DNA of 32,520 nucleotides from assembly GCA_023853785.1 (NCBI GenBank), contig JAJIRX010001043.1, positions 1 to 32,520 on the forward strand. Reading direction: 5' to 3'. The notes below the pieces were generated by a model, which did no database searches, was not told the DNA's origin, and worked only from the letters and a program-made list of their open reading frames with translations. The position numbers were made by a program, and so were the translations under genes. Positions 20,996 to 31,989 of the stretch are shown here, in pieces (the stretch's first letter is position 1; each line of letters opens with the position of its first letter). The DNA comes from Psilocybe azurescens (taxonomy: Eukaryota > Basidiomycota > Agaricomycetes > Agaricales > Agrocybaceae).

Positions 20996-21934
20996 CAAAT
21001 CAAATTAAAGCATGTTGTGAGTGACTATACCTTGAGCCTTTATCTTGATAAGATTTCTCAACTAAAACATTGTTCCTGCTAAAACCTGTTAGATCTCTTT
21101 AGATCACCTACGTCTCGTAGATGGAATTGCACAAGTAATAGGCGCAAAATTGGCCAAAAAGTAAAGTTAGACTTATTTTAAAGATAAAAATCAATCGATT
21201 CCGTACCACTGTTTCATTTTTCTACTTCCTGATAGATTGTTGAGCAATGGACAATATGAGTCGTGGGAATTGGCCAAAAATAAGCCATCTCCAATGAAAA
21301 GAGATGAATGAAGTACGTTTGAAGCTCACAGTCACTAAATTTGTCTTTTAATAGATGTAGTATATGTATGATCATAGTCCTACCAAGTTAAAGGCAGTTT
21401 GAATGTACAACGGGACAGTTAAGTAGTATAGATATCCGTCTGACTAGCACGATCTTATCGTGTCAAATGAAGTGAGTAGGTGAATACAATGAATCGAGAA
21501 AGTCTAGCTATTTCATTTTAAGTGTTATTCTGTATCCAAATTTTATTTATAGACGACTGTGGACATAAGATAATCAGCTCAAAGATCACGGTGACCTAAA
21601 AACATACATACAGATGGTATCATTTTCTGTAGGATATTCGGGCTTAAAGAACCTTGCTGAAAGTCAATAATCATTAAATGCTATGATAGTATACCTGTTT
21701 AATTTTTTGAGGCTTGCAAGTCCAATCATACACATACAATTGAGGATTTAGTGTCCAGTGCAGTCGACGATACTGTAGCGATCCCAATTTAGTAACGTCA
21801 CGTCCTTTCTGATAATTCCGATCTCAGTGAGATCTCATCTCTTCCAATTCAAACACGATTTTGGAATGACACCGTAAGTTTTGTCCCTGACCGGCCTGAC
21901 CTTTCGACTTGGGTCATAAAAGCTGGCAGTCAAA
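20996..21934. other. AT-rich intergenic stretch, no gene seen
   Basis: No frame of interest on either strand. AATTGGCCAAAAA occurs twice (about 21,149 and 21,269) as a minor direct repeat. This is the likely 3' flank of the KDZ element. Confidence 0.6.
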
Positions 21935-23600
21935 ATGACAGGCTCACTCTCTTGTGCACCCCCGGATGGAGAGCATCAGTGCTCCCCCAACGCTGGAGTG
22001 CGTCCTCTTGCCTGGCAGTCTCTCACGTTCAATCCAGTTGGGTTGTATGATCTTCGCCGTCGTTTAGGTTTCCGTCGAACCCTGCTATCTTTTCGTCCTT
22101 CCGCCAACGATTTGACACAGCAGACGTTGCATGGTTTACCCCGGGCTTGCATCGCTTCCATGCAATGAAATCGGGAAGACGATTTCTATCCTGACTTCCT
22201 CGACCTTCGCCGAACACTCCCCTCGCGGGAACGATGGAACTGATGTACGCAACGCTCTCTCGCGAGCGCGTGAAGGAACTCACTTTTGATTCGGTACGTC
22301 GTTATAAGTATTGAACCTCTCCAAACTTTTCTCATTTAAGATGATTCTTCTAGGCTGCTATGTGGGACCGTATGTTTGGTGGGACCACATTGGTAATTCA
22401 CGCCGATGGAACTACCCGTCCAGGTTCTCCAAGGCGTCCGAATTTGTGAAGACTGACGTATATTTTCCCGGACACCTTCTTAGGTTGAACGACGTGCAAC
22501 GTTACTCAGACGCTATCTCGGGATATGGTACAACGGTTTATTATCAACATTGGGCTTCCTACCATCGAAGCGCTACGAAAGATGTGCAAAACGTCATTGG
22601 CCCCTTACTGGTGGCCGAATCATTCCTTTGCCGTACCCTCAGCAGGGCACCCAACCTCCAGCAGTGCCTCCCAACTCCAGCACCTTTGTATACCACGGCC
22701 GTCCATCAATTCTCATCGTTGATTCCGATTCCGATGATGACTTCGCAGTATTAACATCTCGAAACCGACTTTCCACAGCTGTGGAAGTAGAAAGTCTCTT
22801 GAAAAAGAGTTGGATACTGTCAAAGCAAACCTCAGACGATGCCAGGAGGCTTTGGCCGAGTCACGCCAACATGAGCAGGATCTTTTGGCACAGGTTGATC
22901 GTCTTACAAATGCCAGTGGTTCAACCTCTCTTCCTGCCTTTACAATGTCTGTCACCTCTCACTCTGTACCCCAGACCCCTGATTGGGTCAGTCCTCACCG
23001 CAATCTTAGGTCTCCAAATATATGGATTTCTCCTTTCTCATCCTTTTCCCTTGTGGCTACTCCATCACGCCACGCTGGTGCCTCTTCCTTCCCTGCGTTT
23101 TCCTGTGGCACAGACCATGTCAAAGTCTTGCCGAATATTCACACCTCCCCTAGCCCAGTCAAACCTAGCTCCGATAACTCTTACAAAAATTTTATTCGTG
23201 TTAATGATCTGGATGATGCCTTCGCACACATAGATCTCATCCGTCGTACTGTGGCCCCGTATATGTGGAGGGATGAATTAGGAAGCATTTCAATCAACGG
23301 AGACAAGGTAACTGACTTAATGGCCATAATGGCTGCATATTCTTTGGAGATAGAGTCATATTCAGGTACCAGTACATCCTCTCTTCTGTAGCCTTGGAAT
23401 ATTCTATAGAGAACGATGTATACTTTCAGGTACTAGCGCCTCCTCTTTTCTTCAATCTTTCACCGCTGGTGTTCTTTTTGGTCTTTCTTTTATTTCTTAG
23501 TGGCTCACTCTAACCATTATTGGTTTCTGGATTTGGTATTCCAAGGCCCTTAGGAACTTCATCCTTTTTTGGTACACTTTAATTATTGACCGATTAACTG
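21935..23600 (+). pseudogene. unrecognised multi-exon gene with coiled coil and C-terminal membrane segments
   Basis: Coding-like sequence runs through several frames. It starts MTGSLSCAPPDGEHQCSPNA, then FDTADVAWFTPGLHRFHAMK in a shifted frame, an intron at about 22,292-22,353 and MWDRMFGGTTLVIHADGTT. A Ser/Asp-rich ILIVDSDSDDDFAV follows at about 22,709-22,748, and a helical EKELDTVKANLRRCQEALAE near 22,800. Next comes a Ser/Pro-rich stretch and then YKNFIRVNDLDDAFAHIDLI. Around 23,360-23,440 an intron is likely between duplicated GTACCAGTACATCC / GTACTAGCGCCTCC sequences. Beyond it the frame gives a hydrophobic segment TAGVLFGLSFIS, a TAG at 23,498-23,500, then LTLTIIGFWIWYSKALRNFI. This suggests two membrane helices at the C-terminus, if the TAG is an error or mutation. 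I do not recognise the family. Confidence 0.45.
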
Positions 23601-23721
23601 AAAAAAAAAAAACTTAGTTCGTAGTTGTGAAAATATATACCTTTTTGACTGGTTTTATAATACTTCATGGACTTTTAAAAGAGAGAAATAAGCTTACCCA
23701 CCCATTTTCCTCTATCGAAAA

Positions 23722-24762
23722 ATGCCTCAGACATCTATTTTACTTCCCCTACTCGAATTCGACACACTGTTGCAAAGGCAGCACCCTGACCGACGCTCAA
23801 CGCAAGGAGAGAGCCGAACGCAATAGTCTTCGTCAGGCAGACATTGACAATGCCGTCGAACATTGGAAGCAATCAACAATGAACACAGTCTCTGAACTAG
23901 CTCGTCAGTTCAACAAGAAAGAGCGCTACTTTCTTGATCTTTTCTTCCAAGGCGGCGCCAAATTAATCCACAAACACCAGAAGGTCAACACACACAATGC
24001 ATTCCTACATGCAAAGGCCAATGAGCTTTGAGAAAGTATGAAAACTAGCTAATCTGGCACTATTTTCTATCAACTAACTCATTTTCAGATGGCGAGGTTC
24101 CTACCTTAATCAAGCTCCATAGTGAGGAGTATAAGGCTGAATACGATGAGCTTACTTTGGCCGAACGTGAGGAGCTTGTTACTCGTCACACTGAGTCCAT
24201 CTCGGATGCCCACCGACAACGTCCCACTGCCAAAGCTCGTGTCCAGGACGTGTGCAGCACTTTCAGGACCATTGAACAACTGGTAAGTGATTTATTTCCT
24301 TTAGTTTATTTCATATTATTGAAAAATTTTATAGTTGAAAGGTCTTAAAGTTCGCGTTGGCATCGAAGCCTTTTTCTGCATTGTACGGAATACCCCAGAC
24401 TACCACATGGAGCCGAAGTGGTACTTCACATCACAAGCACTTATGGATTATATGAAGGTTGCAGTTCCAATCCACAAAGGTTGGGACCTCGCTCATGTTG
24501 GCGCTAAATTGGAGGCCTTTGCAATTGCTGGGTGCGACCCAATCAGTACGCTATTTTCTGATTCACTCCGTTTGTCACATAGCAGCTAACCTCTAATTCT
24601 TAACTCAGATCTCTATCGCACCTCTAAACAGAAAGCAGATGAGATGAAACGCCAAATTCATGAGAAGATCACCAGAATGCTCAGTACGTACCTTTTTCTA
24701 TTCATCAGAGCCACACTTATATCGAACTGAATTAGGCGATATCACTGGAAACTCAACGCCAC
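23722..24762 (+). pseudogene. uncharacterised multi-exon gene, truncated by a retrotransposon
   Basis: From about 23,780 the protein reads LTDAQRKERAERNSLRQADI, a helical VEHWKQSTMNTVSELARQFN and YFLDLFFQGGAKLIHKHQKV. After an intron it continues with TLIKLHSEEYKAEYDELTLA, after a second with VGIEAFFCIVRNTPDYHMEP and KWYFTSQALMDYMKVAV, then AFAIAGCD. Two further introns lead to DEMKRQIHEKITRML and DITGNSTP. At this point the LTR begins, so the C-terminus is cut off. I recall similar proteins as uncharacterised and frequent in mushroom genomes, but cannot verify this. A TGA after KANEL (about 24,029) replaces an expected CGA. The start codon at 23,722 is uncertain because a one-base slip seems to lie between it and LTDAQ. 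Confidence 0.6.
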
Positions 24763-25297
24763 TGTGGAGTACCATGACATCCTGAAACCGAATTCCGAGC
24801 ACAGCCAGCGTCCGAGGGCGATGAATAAGCAGATCTATCCGGTAAAACATTAAGTTACTAAATCAAGGAATATCAAGTATCAGTAAACCGAAACGGATTA
24901 AGTATTAAATGCATGGATTATAGTTAAGCGCCGTGGCTTCATCATTAAAAGGAAAACTACATAAATAGAAATAAAATAAACAATAGAATACAATAGTAGA
25001 AAAGGTATATAAACAGTAGGAAAATAGCTCAAGGACTCCTCAGTGAAATCTAGGAGCCATTTGTTGATAATCTTCCTGTGTGAAGAACAGTTAATTGCTC
25101 GACAACTACTTGCTTAGTTGTTTATTACACTCATCCTCAGCTTGTGCTTATCGCTTGCCAATAAATTGTATTACTACAGTGACTAGTAATACAAGCTTGA
25201 ATCAATATTAAAATTCTATTACCCTTACTGGTGACTAACGGAGTTAGCCGCCACCTGTGAGACATAGTCTCAGTCCGAACCAACACCAAGCATTACA
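24763..25297 (+). repeat. 5' long terminal repeat
   Basis: 535 bp with TG..CA ends. It contains a TATATAAA (25,006-25,013) and AATAAA (25,160-25,165), which fit the U3 promoter and the R/U5 poly(A) signal. Confidence 0.9.
25006..25013 (+). promoter_or_regulatory. TATA box of the LTR promoter
   Basis: TATATAAA in the middle of the LTR, conserved in the 3' copy near 32,228. It is the only canonical TATA motif in the repeat and would drive the genomic RNA of the element. Confidence 0.5.
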
Positions 25298-25299
25298 AC

Positions 25300-25316
25300 T
25301 GGAGCCCACCGCGAGG
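25300..25316 (+). other. primer-binding site
   Basis: TGGAGCCCACCGCGAGG starts two bases after the LTR end, at the place and with the TGG start expected for pairing with the CCA end of a tRNA. The implied tRNA 3' end is CCTCGCGGTGGGCTCCA. I could not assign the tRNA. Confidence 0.55.
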
Positions 25317-25349
25317 GGGTTCTAGAATTTGATATTAATTGCATTAAAA

Positions 25350-27023
25350 ATATCTGCCACCAAAGGTTCTAAGACAAAGAGAACCCCAAAGTCGATACGG
25401 CAGATTCAGATATAGAACAGTTTTGGACCGGAAAGTCAGACCAGTCAGGAAATTCTGCAAAAATAGACGACTCATTTCGACCAAGATTGAGACCAGCTGT
25501 CTGGACCAATCAAAGAAGAAGATCGGTCGGAGACAGATCACTTGAAGAAACAGGTTTCGAAAACGTTCAGCCGATACGCCTATTCCAAATGCCTAGCCTA
25601 GACGAACCGAGAACACCGGCACGAGTCCCGGATGAAAACTTAGATTTGGAGTTACCTTCACCCGCTGCTCCGGTCGTTGTAACCGCCGGAAAAACCCTTC
25701 GTATGCCCAACGATACGGAAACAAACGCTCCTAAGTTTGATGGAGACGCAGAAAAAATTAAACCGTTTCTTGAAACACGTTGAAAATTGGGCAACTGCAT
25801 GCAAGTTAACCGATGAACAGACGATCGAAGCTGCTATTAGCTATGTGCAGAGCAAGAAAGAGAGAGGTTGGTGGAAAAATAGGCCAGCCTACAAAACCAA
25901 AAGTTGGAGACAGTTCAAAGAGGAACTGTTTGAAATGTATCCTGGTGCCGAGGAAGAGGAAGAATTTACCATTGACGATCTGAATGCCTTGATTACAAAA
26001 CAAGCAAAGAAACCGATTAAGGATCAATTCGAGCTCGGTACCTACTACAGGGAATTCACAGGTATTACAGATTACATGGCGCGAGACCCCGAGAAAGTGG
26101 TGAATAATCAAGGAGAGTTATTCTTGAGGGGACTGCAGCCTGGTTTCCAAGAAAAGATTGATGCGAGGTTACAGATCAAAGAGCCGGATCACGCACTCAA
26201 GAAGTCATGGAGCTTAAAAAAGGTGTATCAAGCCGGGGTGGAAATTGCCTCCCGCCCCAACATTATGAAAAGATTCTGGAGTCAGATGACTCTGGAAACT
26301 CGAAAGGCGCAACGGCTCCAGTACCCGCCTCAGCTCAATCCCAGGACCAGGCCGCACAACCAAACACGTTTGACATGACGAAACTGTTAGAGCTTGTGGC
26401 AGCGAATAAAGAACAAGCGCCGCAGATCCTAACACTCATGAGCGCAATGATTAATAAAGTGCCGGATAAAAAGAAATTCCAAGGCTCACCTAATAGTAAG
26501 CCACGCCAATATGGACTGCATATTCTGTGGAAATCCGAATCATTTCCACAGCGATTGTTCCAAGGTTGCGGAATACATCGGAAAGGGCCTGTGCAAACGG
26601 GACGATAATAAACGGATCGTGTTACCAGACGGGCGCCCGGATCCCTCGATACACCGACGGAAAAATTTAATGGAGAAAATAGATAACTGGTATAAAGTAA
26701 ATCCAAAGCCAGGAACGACTGTGTCAGCAAATATTCAGGAAATATCAGCATTAAATGTGAACCTGAATAGCGATCCAGAACCATGCGCAAAGACAGAAGA
26801 AGGGGACGATGACAATGAAGAAGGCACAGACATACCGTTCAGCGAAATCGAGAATTTGCAGCTTCTAGAAGCACTTGCGGTCCAGGCACAGAAGAAGGCC
26901 GAGGACAAGAGATCGCAACTGCGCACCCGTCCACAAACACGAAGCGTCACCAAAAAGGGGCGTCGGGAGAACAGAGAACGGAAGCAGACACAGGCAACGA
27001 TAGAAGCCAAAAAGAAAGGCTAG
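25350..27023 (+). pseudogene. gag of the Gypsy element, frame broken
   Basis: The leader part reads DEPRTPARVPDENLDLELPS and MPNDTETNAPKFDGD. After a slip near 25,755 comes the capsid-like helical region HVENWATACKLTDEQTIEAA, FKEELFEMYPGAEEEEEF and GELFLRGLQPGFQEKIDARL. After another slip comes a Gln/Pro-rich linker, then a nucleocapsid knuckle CIFCGNPNHFHSDC (CX2CX4HX4C) at 26,517-26,558. The tail is acidic then strongly basic to a TAG at 27,023. The expected start seems to be ATA at 25,350 (ATA TCT GCC ACC), where an ATG would be expected. Gag forms the particle that packages the element's RNA. Confidence 0.75.
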
Positions 27024-27027
27024 ACTC

Positions 27028-27912
27028 ATGTGCCGAGAACTCAAAAATGGTGCACATGCCAGTCGAGGTCCAGGTACCCGACGAACTACTGCCAGATCCA
27101 ACCCCCAACCTCAGTATAAGTACGTATCCCCTGCGGAAGACGTTAAAACTGCCAAAGGGGTGGTCGATGCTAGTCTCGAATGCGCGGTGACCCTGTCACT
27201 CAAGCAGCTGCTGGCTATTAAGCCTGACGTGCGAAAATCATTCAAAGAATTGGTAGTCACTCGGCGAGTGCCAAATCATACCCCCAGCTCCCTAAAAGAA
27301 AGCACAACAGAAATAGCGTCGTTCTACAACGCTTTACCTTCTACACTAGATGATGTGATTGTAGCAAATCACTATGAATCTTTGAGAAGCATTCCAGTAT
27401 TGATTGACGGCACCCTTCCGCGGAAGCGTCATAGACAGCGGATCGCAAATTATAGGGTTGAGCCGTGAAATGTGGGAACGTACGACCCTCCCATTAAAAG
27501 AGACCATCTAGTGCGCCTGGAGTCCGCTAACCAGTCCAAGGACACCTCCCTGGGACTGTTGCAGGACATGAAAATTGTCATTAACAATGTACCATTTTAT
27601 GTTCAGGTACAAGTACTCGAAAACGCATCCTACGACATGCTCCTGGGACTCCCTTTCTTTACCCTGACCGAGGCTATGGTAAAGCATCATTCAAATAATG
27701 ACGCACGTATGGTGCTACGGGATCCGAACACGGGGAATAAACTAGAAGTGGTAACCAGGCCCGAGTGCGGGAAGGTTCAAAAGCACTCAACTCAATTGAA
27801 GTCGAAACGAATAAAGAGAATAGCACCGGATCTGCAGAAGGGCAGACGGTCAACCCGTCTAAACAACCTAAATGAGGAAGGAGAGGTTACGCGAATTTCA
27901 AATAATAATTGA
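27028..27912 (+). pseudogene. aspartic protease region of pol
   Basis: The active-site motif VIDSGSQIIGLSREMWER lies at 27,428-27,481 (DSGS at 27,434-27,445), in a frame different from the flanking parts. Downstream NVPFYVQVQVLENASYDMLL and GLPFFTLTEA give the second half of the retropepsin fold with its LLGLPFF motif. The protease would cut the Gag-Pol polyprotein. The region ends with a basic linker to a TGA at 27,910-27,912. Confidence 0.75.
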
Positions 27913-28089
27913 CGAAGTAAAGACACCGCTGGGTGAATTAACGCCCGTCGAATGCTTGGCGATACAAAAAAGTGGCAAATCGAGTGGTTCCAGTGGCTAC
28001 AACTTTGCCTGAAAAATTTCGGATGGTGCGGAAACGCCCTCCGACCCACTCGAAGAAATGCCGAAACTGCCCACAAACCCTCCTGATTT

Positions 28090-29866
28090 CTCACCTGGAA
28101 TACGGTACACTATCGAAAGGAAAGACGCCATGAAAGTCAACAAAGAAAATTTTTATGGCCAGAAGAAGAGAAGCTCGTACACTACTTGATCAAGGCCCAA
28201 GAGATGGGTTTTGCATGGGATGAATCAGAGAAAGGAAAATTTTCGTCTGATTACTTTGATCCAGTCGTCATTCCAACGATTGAGCACGTTCCATGGGTAC
28301 TAAAGAACATCCCGATCCCTCCTGGAATGTACGAGAAAGTTGTTGCTATCATAAAGCAGAAAATTGCTTCCAAAATCTACGAAGAATCTAGTTCATCGTA
28401 TCGGTCCAAGTTCTTTTGTGTCCCCAAGAAGGATGGAGTATCGTTCGCGGTTGGTACATGACCTGCAGCCACTAAATGCAGTGTCCATCAAGGACAGTGC
28501 ACTACCGCCCATGCTGGAACCCTACACTGAGTCGTTCGGTGGACGTGGATGTTATGGTATGTTCGATCTGTTCGTAGGATACGATCAGAGAGAACTGGCC
28601 GTCAATCAGCGCTGACTTAACCACGTTCCAAACGCCGTTGGGTACACTGCGCCTCACATCAATCCCTATGGGATACACAAACTCCATGCAAATACAGCAC
28701 GGAGACTTGACATTTTTACTGAAGGACGAGATTCCGGACGTGGCTGCGCCCTTTGTTGATGATGTGCCAGTTAAGGGACCTGCAACACGCTACAAACGCC
28801 CTGACGGCAGTTACGAGGTCATCCCAGAAAACCCTGGCATCCGCCGGTTTGTCTGGGAACACCTTAACAACGTTAATCGAGTTATTCAGCGCATCAAGCA
28901 TACTGGGGGAACCTTTTCGGGACATAAGTCACACTTTTGTGTGCCGAATGTCGTGGTAGTAGGGCATAAATGTACATATGAAGGCAGAGAGCCTGATGAA
29001 GCCCGTCTTCAGAAAATTAAAGACTGGCCGCCATGTGCTAATATCACGGACGTGCGAAGCTTTCTGGGCACTATGGGTACCATACGGGTCTTCATCAAGG
29101 ACTTCGCTCAGCACGCGCGACCCCTGGTGGACTTGACTAGGAAAAATGCTGAATTCATTTTTGAAAAAGAGCATTTACAAAGCATGCAGAAGCTTAAAGA
29201 TTTGGCAGAACAGTGCCCTGCCATACGAGCTATTGATTATACCTCAGATAATGAAGTCACGCTGGCAGTTGACTCGTCGTGGAAAGCTGTTGGATACATT
29301 CTATCCCAGCAGGGGAATGACAAAAACGGTACCCAGCGCGCTTTGGGTCCATCACTTGGAATGAAAGGGAACAAAAGTACTCACAGGCTAAAATAGAACT
29401 GTACGGCCTGTTCCGCGCGCTTAAAGATGTCAGAATGTGGATTATAGGTGTAAAGAATTTGGTTGTGGAAGTCGACGCAAAATACATTAAGGGTATGATT
29501 AATAACCCTGATATCCAGCCAAACGCAACAATAAACAGATGGATTGCGGGAATTCTGCTCTTTGATTTCAAACTGAGACATGTTCCAGGCAAAGACCATG
29601 CGGCTGCTGACGGTCTGTCAAGACGTCAAGAATCACCCCAGGACCCCGTCATTACTGATGACTCAGAAGACTGGATCGATCGTGCCAACTGCTTCGCTAT
29701 CGAGTGCTTAAATGTTAGCGCAATCACGCATACCGACCCCTGTGCAGTGGCGGAGGCCGTGATTCCCCGTTCTGAGCGTGCCAAAGCCCAGGACGCGAAA
29801 CTAATAGATATCAGGCACTTCCTGGAGTCGGCGGAGCCCCTGGCCACCTGTCTACAGAACAGTTAA
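28090..29866 (+). pseudogene. reverse transcriptase and RNase H of pol
   Basis: Fingers and palm motifs are seen in order: RSKFFCVPKKDG, then after a slip RLVHDLQPLNAVSIKDSALP, GMFDLFVGYDQREL, a TGA at about 28,614, then TPLGTLRLTSIPMGYTNSMQ. The catalytic box is FVDD (aspartates at 28,758-28,763), the F-V-D-D variant in place of YxDD. The connection CVPNVVVVGHKCTYEGREPD and FLGTMGTIRVFIKDFAQHAR follows. RNase H contains VTLAVDSSWKAVGYILSQQ, KIELYGLFRALKDVRMWI, a VEVDAKYIKGM and HVPGKDHAAADGLSRR. It copies element RNA into DNA and removes the RNA strand. The frame slips again near 29,340 and 29,395. Confidence 0.85.
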
Positions 29867-31030
29867 AAAGTTTGTGCATGACGCCACTTTATTCTTTGTG
29901 CGAAATGGAAAATTGTGGCGGAAAGATCAGCGTTTCAAACATAAAATCGTGATCCCCATGAATCAGCGCTTAGACTTAATCAAGCAAGCGCCACGACCAT
30001 ATCGGGCATAAAGGCATTTTCACAGTTCGCAACACCTTATTGGAGAGCGTTTCTGGTGGCCTGCGCTGGATCAAGACGTCAAGTGGTACGTACGGACGTG
30101 CCATATTTGCCAGACACGGCAGACCCTTCAGCGTCCGCGATTCCCCCCTACAGTGGCAGTTCCAGCAGGCTTGTTTGAAAACTGTATGTTGACACAATGT
30201 TCATGCCAAAGGCCGCAAATGGAACTCGATACTTGACGCACGCACGGTGTTCACTGTCTGCATACCCTGAATGGAAAGCGCTGACTAGAGAAACTGCGGA
30301 GGCCTTAACCGCATTCTTCTGGGAGCTGATCTGTCGGTATGGCCTTTCGAAGAAATAGTTACCGACAACGGACCTCCGCGTATGTCCAGGCGGTATCCAT
30401 CCTATGCGACAGATATCACATTAAACATATTAAAATTTCACCTTATAATTCAAAAGCTCAAGGCATCATTGAACGGCGACACTTTGACGTAGAGAGGCTA
30501 TAGTAAAGGCGACAGGTGGCGACATGTCCAGGTGGCCGGAGGCCGCAGCCGCAGTTTTCTGGGCTGAACGTATCACTGTACAAAAATCGACAGGCTATAC
30601 CCCTTTCTATATAGCACATGGGGTAGAGCCCATGCTCCCTTTTGATATCGCGGAGGCAACATACATGGCGCCTGAACTGGACCACCCACTTTCCACTGAA
30701 GAATTGATCGTTATAAGGGCGAAGATGTTACAAAACGGCCCGAAGATCTAGAACACGTCAAAATATGGTCCACAATGCTCGCCTATCCTCCGTTGAAAAC
30801 TACAAGAAGTTATACAAAAGCTCATTTCGAAACTTTGAATTCAAACCGGGTGCATTGGTATTAGTGCGCAACTCTAAGTACGATAAAGCCGTGGGCAGCA
30901 AGACAATGCCCCGGTATATTGGGCCTATGATAGTATTACACCGTACGAAGGCGGATCCTATCAGCTTGCAGAGCTGGACGGCGCCATATCTAAGCTGCGT
31001 TTTGCGGCATTTCGCTTAATTCCTTACCGG
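29867..31030 (+). pseudogene. integrase of pol, frame broken
   Basis: The zinc finger has HDHIGHKG (29,992-30,015) and CHIC (30,099-30,110), an HHCC module split by a one-base slip after the NTLLE segment. The catalytic triad is visible: D in VDTMFMPKAANG (30,191-30,193), D in IVTDNGP (30,364-30,366) and E in GIIERRH (30,471-30,473). The C-terminal SH3-like part reads FEFKPGALVLVRNSKYDKAV, PRYIGPMIVLHR and, in a shifted frame, AELDGAISKLRFAAFRLIPY. No chromodomain follows. The enzyme would insert the DNA copy. 31,031-31,377 after it holds only an unclear charged tail. Confidence 0.8.
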
Positions 31031-31377
31031 CCGCTGAGACTGGAAAGAAGTGCAGCTCACTCGGTATGGAAGAGCGATGCAGTGCCGCTGCACATCTCCG
31101 AAGTTAATGGATTCCGATAGCGGCATGAACCACCAAGGCTATGAGCCCCCTCATGTAAATCTCACTACGTCAAACAAAAAGCTTAAAAAAGGAGTCTGGA
31201 GCGCTTGTCAATTAAATTCTCTCGAAGCAAAAACAAAAACACAAAAACAGAACGGTTCAAAACGCATGAAAGAAAAAAATGAACAAATTTGTTAATTCAA
31301 AATCGATCATATTTACTAGCCGGCGGATCGAGAGCAACGTCAGTCAGTCAACGAGGACGGTGGTGGTTTCAGATAGA

Positions 31378-31951
31378 TCAGAATGCCCAAACATTCCCAG
31401 GTAACTCCTGCTTCTCAGCCCACTTCAGAACGTTGTCCTCATGCCATCTTGCATACTTCTCTTCCGGAAGCGCCTGGTGCGACATCGTACGGCGACCATG
31501 CGAACTAAGTCGCTATGTTGATCCCATCCCTGCTCGGCGTGTGAATGATCTTGGCTAAGACGTCGAGATGGAATGGCACATCGTGATCTGAAATAAACTT
31601 GTGCAGTCCGAAGGGTTCTAGAGCGGACAGCGTCTCGTCCATCTCACGCTTAAAATAAAATAAATTTTGTCAACACCAATTGAAAATTTGAAAAAGTAAA
31701 ACACGCATGGTCTGGGCATAGCGTTCAAAATGACCAGGATATTTTTCGCCCCGGTCTAGCTCTACAACGATATCCCGGCATCGGCAAGGAGCGCTGCCGC
31801 GCAATTGGTGCCACCGCTGGATAATAGCGTAGGTGATGGTATGATACTGGCGCAGGGATAAATTGAGGAAAAATACAGAGGAAACAGGGGTTGCAACCGT
31901 TGAACTTTCACTGGGATATGGAGCATCAGGCGTAGTATCTGAACTCACCAA
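31378..31951 (-). CDS. antisense accessory ORF of the Gypsy element, apparently spliced
   Basis: On the strand opposite to gag-pol, between integrase and the 3' LTR, a frame with strong coding character reads LSLRQYHTITYAIIQRWHQL, RGSAPCRCRDIVVELDRGEK and YPGHFERYAQTM (exon 31,951-31,703). A 54-base intron (31,702-31,649) with an internal TTGAC branch-like motif and TTTTAAG acceptor joins it in phase to REMDETLSALEPFGLHKFIS, DHDVPFHLDVLAKIIHTPSR. A TAG interrupts at 31,505-31,507. After a frame change the end reads EKYARWHEDNVLKWAEKQEL and VWAF with a TGA at 31,378-31,380. No conserved domain is recognised. It is about 170-190 residues, rich in charged and aromatic residues, with no signal or membrane segment. 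The start is not certain. The donor GTTTTA is weak (GTGTTT two bases earlier is the alternative). Confidence 0.6.
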
Positions 31952-31989
31952 AGATTTACTCGGAAGTCAATTTTTGTACTCCCGGGTGG

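Noticed and set aside
25737..31030. Programmed frameshifting as the cause of gag-pol frame changes
   Set aside because: There are far more than one or two slips, in both directions and inside catalytic domains. This fits sequence error or decay, not a single programmed shift.
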